Source: CAVPLM01 sp964497095
Lineage (GTDB): Bacteria; Actinomycetota; Thermoleophilia; RBG-16-64-13
Length of the DNA stretch: 5,376 bases
Direction of reading: 5' to 3'
Assembly (NCBI GenBank): GCA_964497095.1
Contig: CAZCCL010000157.1
Coordinates: 1 to 5,376, forward strand
A model generated the notes under the pieces. That model had not been told where the DNA came from. It did no database searches and worked only from the letters and a program-made list of their open reading frames with translations. The translations under genes and the position numbers were made by a program. Positions 1 to 4,617 of the stretch are shown one piece after another; the stretch's first letter is position 1, and every line of letters starts with the position of its first letter.

Positions 1-395
1 ACGCTAGCTCCAGGGAGGTAGTCGAGTTGATCGTGGTGATGCTCTACTGGGTCCGACCGCGGGACACGAAGCCACGGATTGTCCCGGCTGCACGTGGCCC
101 AGGGGGCGCCACATGCGCGCTGAGGTTAGGCAAACGGCCCGATTCACGACTCGGCCCGGCGCACGAGCGTGTAGCTTGTCGAGGAATGATCACGCCCGGA
201 GATGCTCTCTGACAGTGGCGACCTATCACCCGCCCGAGCGCAACCTCGAGAAGAACACCATCAACATTTCATCAACGCACCACGCGACACTGCCTGTCAG
301 CCAACGTCAGCCTACTGTCGGCCGGTTCAACAATCTCCTGCTTATCCGGCATTATTCGGCACCCGTCGATACTGGCCGTCAGCCGGGTAACATGC
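1..395. other. left 395 bp without a recognisable gene
   Basis: Open frames exist on both strands, but none has a ribosome binding site or a recognisable motif. The plus-strand frame at 113-442 ends in the AAGSNPARR string that results from translating a tRNA T-arm. The minus-strand frame at 272-523 contains RIRTCGL, the matching antisense artefact. The content is taken as non-coding or decayed element DNA carrying the short repeats described separately. Confidence 0.45.
296..384 (+). repeat. GTCRGCC short direct repeats beside the tRNA 3' half
   Basis: GTCAGCC occurs at 296-302, 306-312 and 378-384, and GTCGGCC at 317-323. The first three start 10 and 11 bp apart, one helical turn, so a protein could bind them on one face. 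They lie 12-100 bp left of the att-like core. Arm-type binding sites for the recombinase are one possible reading. Confidence 0.3.
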
Positions 396-437
396 CTACG
401 AAACCAAAGGCCGCAGGTTCGAATCCTGCCAGGCGCA
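396..437 (+). other. 3' half of a tRNA-Arg(ACG)-like gene, putative integration (att) site
   Basis: The sequence reads as a tRNA from the anticodon loop to the discriminator base: loop CTACGAA (396-402, anticodon ACG), 3' anticodon strand ACCAA, variable loop AGGCC, a perfect T-arm GCAGG-TTCGAAT-CCTGC (413-429), acceptor 3' strand CAGGCGC (430-436) and A437. No CCA is encoded. The 5' half is missing: the bases before 396 do not pair with ACCAA, and no GCGCCTG-like acceptor strand lies upstream. tRNA 3' halves are the usual att cores for tyrosine recombinases, and a recombinase remnant lies at 527-745. As written this cannot make a tRNA; it is read as an att core. Confidence 0.75.
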
Positions 438-500
438 TATGAATTGCCTGCATCTGAGCGCTGCACTCTTCGAAGCATTGGTTTCCCTAGGCCCGGTCGG

Positions 501-531
501 CCTGATTTGCACACATTCTGCAAACATCAGG
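501..531 (-). terminator. bulged 11-bp hairpin at the end of the recombinase remnant
   Basis: CCTGATTTGCA (501-511) pairs with TGCAAACATCAGG (519-531): a 6-bp and a 5-bp stem with a 2-nt bulge and a 7-nt loop. It overlaps the TGA stop of the recombinase remnant. No U-tract follows on either strand. It may be a terminator, or a recombinase or accessory-protein binding site beside the att core. Confidence 0.35.
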
Positions 532-745
532 AGCCGAAAAGCGCCGTGGCGACGGCATTCGCGGCCTCTTGTTGCATTGATGGAAGTACATGCTGGTAGA
601 CATCCATAGTAAATGCCACCGACGAGTGGCCCAGTATCTCGATCACCACTTTTTCGTTGATGCCCTGCTGTAGGGCGAGTGTGGCATAGGTATGTCGGAA
701 GCAGGTTTCGCCTGCAAAAGGCGGCATATGGTCCTTGATACGCGC
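527..745 (-). pseudogene. tyrosine recombinase (phage-type integrase), C-terminal remnant
   Basis: About 72 codons encode the end of a tyrosine recombinase catalytic domain, which would cut and rejoin DNA at attachment sites. RHTYATLALQQG holds the second catalytic Arg. EILGHSSVAFTMDVYQHVLP holds the LGH histidine and the tyrosine nucleophile (DVYQHV). MQQEAANAVATALFGS is a usual tail. The box II His expected three residues before the Arg is Thr (ETCFRHT), and a TGA interrupts the frame before ARIKDHMPP. The SAM-like core-binding domain, the first catalytic Arg and the beta-hairpin Lys are missing, compared with about 300-400 residues in intact enzymes. The remnant cannot be active. Its C-terminus points to a tRNA 3' end about 90 bp away, the layout of an integrase next to its att site. 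Confidence 0.82.
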
Positions 746-1045
746 TCACTCGTATGCAGTCGTCTACTGCCGCATTCTTACGGCTCCACGCGTAGTCGTG
801 CGGCAACCGTGCGGCAGCTCTGCGCCTCATCCTCCCCCCTGCTATTGTGCCGATCGTCGAAGACGGAGAGCAGTCGCAGCTCCAAGAAGGTGTGGTCGTG
901 CCGAGGAGCAGCCATGGACCACCCAACGGGGAGCACGGCTGCCGCCGGGAGAGAACCGAAGGCGGCCCCGGCAGTCCCCAGCGGGGTCCCAACACTCGCC
1001 AAGGAGGCTCCTCAACATTCCACTGACCAGAAACAGGAGCTCTTC
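746..1045. other. 300-bp stretch without a recognisable gene
   Basis: Six frames were checked by eye. The frames on both strands that stay open are Arg/Pro/Ser-rich and show no motif, and no ribosome binding site supports a start. No N-terminal integrase sequence was found here, although the recombinase remnant would need it. This is probably decayed or junction DNA between the lipoprotein gene and the mobile-element remnant. Confidence 0.5.
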
Positions 1046-1168
1046 TTACGGTGCCACCTCGGTGATACTCACCACTATCGAGTCCTCGCCATACTCGATC
1101 GACCAGAGGGTATAGGCCAGGTGCTCTCCACCTTCCGGGGGAGAAGCGCTCCAGATGCTGAGGAACTC
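1046..1168 (-). pseudogene. C-terminal module homologous to the ECF-linked membrane protein, out of frame with the lipoprotein
   Basis: In the frame one base off the rhodanese frame, 40 codons read EFLSIWSASPPEGGEHLAYT, continue through WSIE and IVVSITEVAP, and stop at TAA (1046-1048). The C-terminus of the ECF-linked membrane protein (2986-3084) reads SPPEGGEHMRNVPWWIE, a short charged turn, then VVSITEFHGP. From SPPEGGEH to the shared E of ITE, 18 of about 29 positions are identical by hand alignment, so this is real coding sequence. It begins exactly where the rhodanese frame loses protein character. An extra base near AAAGG (1172-1168) would join both into one gene; a deletion junction between two genes, or a sequencing error, is the alternative. 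Confidence 0.7.
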
Positions 1169-1169
1169 C

Positions 1170-1664
1170 TTTGGTGGAGGCCATGGCCTCGCTTGAAGTG
1201 GTCTCAAACGGATAGCCGGCGTCGATCCAATCCGTAAGATACCCCTTCATTCGGAATACCGTGCAGCCCTCGGAAGCTATTTGCGCGCATGTGAGCTCGC
1301 TTCCGATGGGTGTGCTCTCGTACGCGAGGTAGGTCTTGTCTTGGTCTATTAGCGAACTCGGGAAGCCCACACCGACCTCGACAAGTTCGTCGCCGTTGAG
1401 CGCTCCCGGAATGTGTCCTTCGTCGTATGAACGGCCGAGGTCGACGATCACCAGATCGGGGGTGGTATCGATGAGCTCTTTGGCTTCCTCCGGGGTGACA
1501 GTCTCGTAGGACTGAGCTGACTCGACTGCATCCGTGATGATGCTCTGGGCAGCTGTCGTTGTGGTGGTCACGATGGCATCCTCACTGCATCCGCTGACCG
1601 CGATGACCGCGATGGTCAGGGCGACACTGACGATGGATAGAAGGAGCGGTCTCTTGGCTTTCAT
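1170..1664 (-). CDS. rhodanese-like lipoprotein, catalytic Cys replaced (probably frameshifted at its 3' end)
   Basis: The N-terminus MKAKRPLLLSIVSVALTIAV leads to lipobox VSGC (Cys26), so the product should be a lipid-anchored surface protein. A Thr-rich stalk (TTTTTAAQ) precedes a rhodanese fold at about residues 53-155: VTPEEAKELI, the signature VIVDLGRSYDEGHIPGAL, then YLAYESTPIGSELTCAQIA and the C-terminal FRMKGYLTDWIDAGYPFE. Active rhodaneses have Cys directly after the strand that reads YLAY here; this protein has Glu116, so sulfurtransferase activity is unlikely and a binding or structural role is inferred. Start ATG 1664 fits the signal peptide; a GTG at 1676 is also possible, and neither has a clear ribosome binding site. 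The frame stays open as far as 396, but after about residue 165 its composition (Arg, Pro, Trp, Cys-rich) is not protein-like. A homologous C-terminus continues one base away in another frame (1046-1168), so the intact gene probably encoded about 205 residues. Confidence 0.75.
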
Positions 1665-1703
1665 TGGAGTGAGCACCGGACTTGCGTCGGCGCCTGAGTA
1701 GCG

Positions 1704-1729
1704 GAGAGGGAGCCCTCAGGCCCCCTCTC
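1704..1729 (-). terminator. strong hairpin between secreted-protein and lipoprotein genes
   Basis: GAGAGGG (1704-1710) pairs with CCCTCTC (1723-1729). After one A/C mismatch, GCC (1712-1714) pairs with GGC (1719-1721) around a CTCA loop. It starts about 80 nt past the secreted-protein stop and lies 40 nt before the lipoprotein start. There is no U-tract. Its position suggests termination of the upstream transcript or control of read-through into the lipoprotein gene. Confidence 0.45.
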
Positions 1730-1807
1730 GGGTGCGGCCTCGCAGGTGGTCGTCCCGCCCTGGCATCACCGGCATTCGCGACGCGGTGGCGCCAAGCGGG
1801 CTCGACC

Positions 1808-2419
1808 TCACTGCATCACGTAGTAGCCACTGATGTCGCACAAGCCGGTCTCCAGATTCACCTTGCCGGTCCAGTGCGCTTCCCAGCCGTGCACGGCTCC
1901 GCCCACCCCGTAAGCCACGCTCTTGTAGCTGGTCTTCCCGTCCGCTTCCATCTTGCCGATGCAGCATACCCTCCAGATCGGCGTGTCATGGGTGATGTCG
2001 GCCAGGCTGTCGCACCCGACATGGAGGTTCCCCTCGTGGAACCTGAACCCCCACAGCAGGTTTCCTGACGAATCGCGGTCGTCGACGGCGGTCACGTGGT
2101 CATACAGGAAGCCGGTCAGGAACGGGATCGACCCGGTCCCGTTCACGGGGAGAAGATACTGCCCCTGCCAGAGCCAGTCGTAGGTGCAATGGAGTCCGTT
2201 CGGTCCGCACCACTCGTCGTAGTACAGCCATTGGCTGGGATCCGAGGGGTCGCCCCCACTGTCCTTGCAGCAGGGAGACAGGGCTCCGGTCGCCTGGAAT
2301 TCGACCCTCTGACCCGTCGCTGCGCTCGCCGACCCGACCAGGGTGGCGAGGAGGACGACCATGAGAAGCACGGCCAGCCCCAACATGGTGATCAGCGTGA
2401 TTGTGCGTCTGCGTTTCAT
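1808..2419 (-). CDS. exported eight-cysteine protein of unknown function
   Basis: A 203-residue product with a classical Sec signal peptide: basic MKRRR, a hydrophobic core (LITMLGLAVLLMVVLLATLV, about residues 9-28) and an A-S-A cleavage site after residue 33. The ATG at 2419 is chosen over the upstream ATG at 2446 because AAGGAG sits 5 nt before it and because it places the Arg cluster directly at the N-terminus. The mature part has eight cysteines (about residues 50, 51, 71, 78, 136, 152, 153, 194), including two CC pairs, which suggests up to four disulfides. It is rich in Trp, Gly and Asp, e.g. QWLYYDEWCGPNGLHCTYDW and HGWEAHWTGKVNLETGLC. There is no LPXTG-like anchor or second TM helix, so it is probably released or wall-associated. 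I do not recognise a family. The stop is TGA at 1808-1810, followed by a strong hairpin. Confidence 0.75.
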   Translation of the reverse strand: MKRRRTITLITMLGLAVLLMVVLLATLVGSASAATGQRVEFQATGALSPCCKDSGGDPSDPSQWLYYDEWCGPNGLHCTYDWLWQGQYLLPVNGTGSIPFLTGFLYDHVTAVDDRDSSGNLLWGFRFHEGNLHVGCDSLADITHDTPIWRVCCIGKMEADGKTSYKSVAYGVGGAVHGWEAHWTGKVNLETGLCDISGYYVMQ

Positions 2420-2457
2420 GGGTGCTCCTTCATCAGGCAGTGTCATCTAGCGTCATG

Positions 2458-2558
2458 CGTTCGAACGTCCGGTCGTTTCTGGTGTCTCTTTGGACGCGAC
2501 CAAGGAGAGCTGGAGGCCGAGGTCCGCGATCCTGTCGATTAGGCCGCGAAGTTCGAAC
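2458..2558. promoter_or_regulatory. two GTTCGAAC palindromes upstream of the secreted-protein gene
   Basis: The 238-bp region between the small gene and the secreted-protein gene holds no convincing gene. It contains the perfect palindrome CGTTCGAACG (2458-2467), about 40 bp before the ATG at 2419, and a second GTTCGAAC at 2551-2558, 92 bp further upstream. Paired 8-bp palindromes in a promoter-sized region suggest a dimeric regulator's operator, but they match no site I can name. A weak -10-like TAGATG lies between the first palindrome and the start (minus strand, about 2450-2445). Confidence 0.28.
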
Positions 2559-2657
2559 CTTGCCTTTCCCTTCACATCAGCCCGTGCCGGCAGCTCAATC
2601 GGCCGTTTCCCAAACGCACGGCGCCGACGGCGGGTGCTGCTCCTGGATGATCAGTGT

Positions 2658-2864
2658 CTACCGACGCTCGTAATGGTGGGACTCCCACCATTCCGGGGAG
2701 TAATACGCCACGGTCTTGGGTCGCTTCGCCTTACGTTCGACCTGTTCGACTTCTTGCTCCAAAGCGTCGACTTCGACGAGCTTCGCGACGCTGGGTTTCG
2801 TCTTGCTTGGCAGCAGATGCTCGGCAAACGTTATGGCTCTTATGGTTATTGATCCGGTGGACAT
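2658..2864 (-). CDS. small charged protein of unknown function (68 aa)
   Basis: I do not recognise this protein. The reading frame is open upstream to an ATG at 2975, but the ATG at 2864 is preferred because a strong purine-rich ribosome binding site (AAGGAAAGGGGG, 2880-2869) ends 4 nt before it, and the longer N-terminus is an Arg-rich stretch that looks untranslated. The product begins MSTGSITIRAITFAEHL, has a highly charged central helix (residues about 25-50, LVEVDALEQEVEQVERKAKR) that may form a short coiled coil, and ends with an aromatic/His cluster, YYSPEWWESHHYERR. There is no signal peptide, TM helix or Cys. It lies 118 bp downstream of the membrane protein gene, beyond a possible terminator, so it may have its own promoter. 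A perfect hairpin overlaps its last codons. Confidence 0.6.
   Translation of the reverse strand: MSTGSITIRAITFAEHLLPSKTKPSVAKLVEVDALEQEVEQVERKAKRPKTVAYYSPEWWESHHYERR
2672..2692 (-). terminator. perfect 9-bp hairpin in the last codons of the 68-aa gene
   Basis: AATGGTGGG (2672-2680) and CCCACCATT (2684-2692) form a perfect stem with a 3-nt loop. It encodes the EWWESHH end of the small protein and lies 11 nt before the stop codon. No U-run follows. It could act as a terminator or mRNA-stabilising structure at the gene end, or be a by-product of the Trp-Trp/His-His codons. Confidence 0.3.
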
Positions 2865-2944
2865 TACGCCCCCTTTCCTTACCTTGCGTCTCCGCCGGTC
2901 GTAGTTGTCTCTCGTGCGACTACTACTTCTGACGAGTCTGGCGT

Positions 2945-2967
2945 GTCCGGCCCGGCCGGATCCGGAC
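2945..2967 (-). terminator. hairpin after the ECF-linked membrane protein gene
   Basis: GTCCGG (2945-2950) pairs with CCGGAC (2962-2967). An alternative inner pairing joins TCCGGCC (2946-2952) with GGCCGGA (2954-2960). It begins 15 nt past the TAG of the membrane protein gene. There is no U-tract, as is common for hairpin terminators in GC-rich actinobacteria, so the call rests on stem strength and position only. Confidence 0.4.
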
Positions 2968-2982
2968 GTCCTCAACCGTCAG

Positions 2983-4007
2983 CTACGGCCCATGAAACTC
3001 CGTGATGCTCACGACGTTGCCCCTCTCATCACGCTCGATCCACCAAGGCACGTTGCGCATATGCTCGCCCCCCTCAGGCGGAGAGGTGGGATGCCAGAAG
3101 CTCACGAGCTGCTCCCAGGTGATGGCTTGCTCCCCGCCGTCTCCAAACGTGTAGGTCGTGATCGACACCGTCTCGTACACCACAAAGGACGGACCATACT
3201 CGCCCCCCACACCTGCCCCCTCCGGCCCCTCCTCCGCCGGCGTCGTTAGGTTGCGGAGGTAGTAGTCGTTGGGTAGGTCTTCTCCGGGCGAGATCGCCCC
3301 ATCCTCTACGGCCGCAGCCATGGCCTCTTCCCCGGTGAGCATCTCCAGGTAGTCGACTTTGATACCCCGATAACCGTCCATGACGTCCATGAAACCCAAA
3401 TAGGTGATGTAGACCAGGCCTCGAAAGTGGCCGTTGGGGAGGCGGGTCTCCAAGGGGTAGGGCGAGTCGGTCGTGGGAGGCGAGACGGCGGTGGACGGGG
3501 TCGCGGGGGTCGTCGTCTGGACGCTGACCACCGTCGTAGCCGTGACCGGGCCGGTGTACCTGGTGCTGTCCATGGTGCGGGGCCAGCCCCCCCAGGTCCN
3601 NNNNNNNNNGTGACCGGGCCGGTGGAACCAGGAGCGATCCCGGCCGTGTCGTCGCCGATGACCAGGATGGGTTGTTCTCTTCCCAGGTGTTTGACCGCCT
3701 CCAGGCTCCCCGCGGTAATACCGGCCGCCAGGACGATGGCGACGCAGGCATAGACCGCAAGGCGCAGGCCACTCTTACGCCCAGGCACGAAGGCCCTCTG
3801 CGCGACCACTTTCGTCGTGGAAGACCGTCGGTGACCATCACCTGCGGGAATGGACCTGATCGCCGGGCGACCGCTCGGGCTCTCCTCTCGGCGCTCCGCC
3901 TTGGCCATTCTCGCCCTGAGCATCTCCCAGGCCACGTCGGCATTCACCGTGGGAGAGTTTCTTTGGTATCTCTTTCGGATCAGGTCGTCTGCATCAGACT
4001 CGTTCAT
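2983..4007 (-). CDS. ECF-linked single-pass membrane protein, candidate anti-sigma/sensor (interrupted by assembly gap)
   Basis: The N-terminal part starts at ATG 4007, four bases inside the sigma gene. It has a cytoplasmic head (residues 1-80, many Arg/Lys), a TM helix at about 81-103 (LRLAVYACVAIVLAAGITAG) and then IGDDTAGIAPGSTGPV. The Ns at 3600-3609 break the frame. The coding resumes as a Thr/Pro-rich stalk (VQTTTPATPSTAVSPPTT) and a globular domain containing LTGEEAMAAAVEDG, PNDYYLRN and a C-terminal SPPEGGEH...VVSITEF. From memory, LTGxEA...PNDYY(I/L)RN recurs in actinobacterial lipoproteins of unknown function; no search was done. By position it should restrain or sense for the sigma factor, but no HxxxCxxC zinc motif is present. 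The two frames differ by 2 mod 3, so the true gap must be 3k+2 bases for one continuous gene, or the flanking 15-bp repeats collapse (68 bp), giving about 318 residues. The stop is TAG at 2983-2985. Confidence 0.8.
3542..3624. repeat. 15-bp direct repeat flanking the gap
   Basis: GTGACCGGGCCGGTG occurs at 3542-3556 and again at 3610-3624, directly abutting the Ns. On the minus strand both copies encode TGPV(T). The interval from one copy to the other is 68 bp including the Ns, and removing it restores one reading frame from the TM segment into the stalk. This may be a true repeat in a low-complexity linker, or an overlap that the assembler failed to merge. Confidence 0.85.
3600..3609. other. 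scaffold gap (10 Ns)
   Basis: Ten Ns lie inside the stalk-coding part of the ECF-linked membrane protein gene. Ten is a common placeholder size and need not reflect the real distance. All protein predictions crossing this point in a single frame are wrong, because the frames on the two sides do not agree at this length. Confidence 0.99.
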
Positions 4008-4531
4008 GGCTCCGCCTTAAGCTTGGCCTGTAGCGCTTCCCGAGCGCGAAACAGATGACTCTTCACCGCTCCTTCTGAGAGACCCATGGCCTGCGCCGTC
4101 TCTTTCCCGGAGAACCCGGCGATGTAGTGAAGAGCTGCTGCCTCTCGGCGACGCTCGGGTAGTTCCTTGAGAGCCTCCACGAATTCGCGCTCCGGATACC
4201 AGGAGACATCTTGGGACCTCGTCCCTTCACTTACCAGGCTCCCCCAAAGACGAGAGACTCGGGCCAGCTGACGCCGATGGTCGCGGCAGCGGTTGAGTGC
4301 CACCCGGTACACCCATCCAACCGGGTCCTCATATGCCGACACACGGTCCCACTGAAGGTGCAACTGGAGAAACGCCTCTTGAGCTGCATCCGCCGCCGCC
4401 TCCCGGTCCAAAGTGGTCAGACACAGGGTCTTCACCAGTCGAGGGTAGTTGAGGCGGAAGAGATGCTCGAAACTCTGGGCGTCTCTCTCGTGCTCCACGT
4501 CGTCCGAAGATACGACGCGCACTAGTGCCAC
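4004..4531 (-). CDS. ECF-family RNA polymerase sigma factor (sigma-70 group 4)
   Basis: A 175-residue sigma factor that would direct RNA polymerase to a small set of promoters in response to an envelope or external signal. Sigma region 2 covers about residues 21-90: FEHLFRLNYPRLVKT, then DREAAADAAQEAFLQLH (core-binding helix) and PVGWVYRVALNRCRDHRR (-10 recognition helix). Region 4 covers about residues 115-170: ALKELPERRREAAALHYIAG, then the helix-turn-helix ETAQAMGLSEGAVKSHLFRAREAL that reads the -35. Region 3 is absent and the length is normal for an ECF factor. The start is GTG at 4531. A GGGAGG stretch lies about 33 nt upstream, too far to serve it, and no other in-frame start is visible, so the start is moderately certain. 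The stop overlaps the next gene's ATG in an ATGA, implying translational coupling. A dedicated ECF sub-group cannot be assigned by eye. Confidence 0.95.
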   Translation of the reverse strand: MALVRVVSSDDVEHERDAQSFEHLFRLNYPRLVKTLCLTTLDREAAADAAQEAFLQLHLQWDRVSAYEDPVGWVYRVALNRCRDHRRQLARVSRLWGSLVSEGTRSQDVSWYPEREFVEALKELPERRREAAALHYIAGFSGKETAQAMGLSEGAVKSHLFRAREALQAKLKAEP

Positions 4532-4580
4532 GCTCGCTTTCGTGGTGGCCCCTTCGCTGGTGACCTCCCTACACAGAGGA

Positions 4581-4608
4581 CACGCATGGAGGGGGGAAAA
4601 GGTTTACA
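4581..4608 (-). promoter_or_regulatory. possible ECF-type promoter upstream of the sigma factor gene
   Basis: On the minus strand TGTAAACC (4608-4601) is followed, after 16 bp, by CGTG (4584-4581). The layout resembles ECF promoters, with an AAC-containing -35 and a CGT-containing -10. It lies in the 86-bp spacer between the binding-protein stop and the sigma start, leaving a leader of roughly 45 nt. ECF sigma genes are often autoregulated, so such a site would fit. The match is loose and only one copy is seen; this is an inference. Confidence 0.22.
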
Positions 4609-4617
4609 GGCGCACGC

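Noticed and set aside
3..59. Plus-strand frame reading ASSREVVELIVVMLYWVRP at the left edge, faintly like the C-terminus of a carboxymuconolactone decarboxylase-type protein
   Set aside because: Only about 19 residues look helical and protein-like, and the following residues do not; it is too short to call.
692..1237. Plus-strand open frame of 181 codons
   Set aside because: It lies opposite the recombinase remnant and the lipoprotein gene, its composition is Ser/Arg/Pro-rich, and it has no motif; it is a shadow frame.
2120..2144. Perfect 8-bp inverted repeat GAACGGGA / TCCCGTTC
   Set aside because: It lies inside the secreted-protein coding sequence, far from the gene ends; probably chance from codons for NGTGSIPF.
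2865..2975. N-terminal extension of the 68-aa protein to the upstream ATG
   Set aside because: The extension is an Arg-rich stretch running through the hairpin region, and the strong ribosome binding site sits before the internal ATG at 2864.
3074..3943. Minus-strand 289-codon frame across the Ns
   Set aside because: It is a GC-rich shadow (Arg/Gly/His/Pro-rich) of the ECF partner gene and reads through the gap in the wrong frame.
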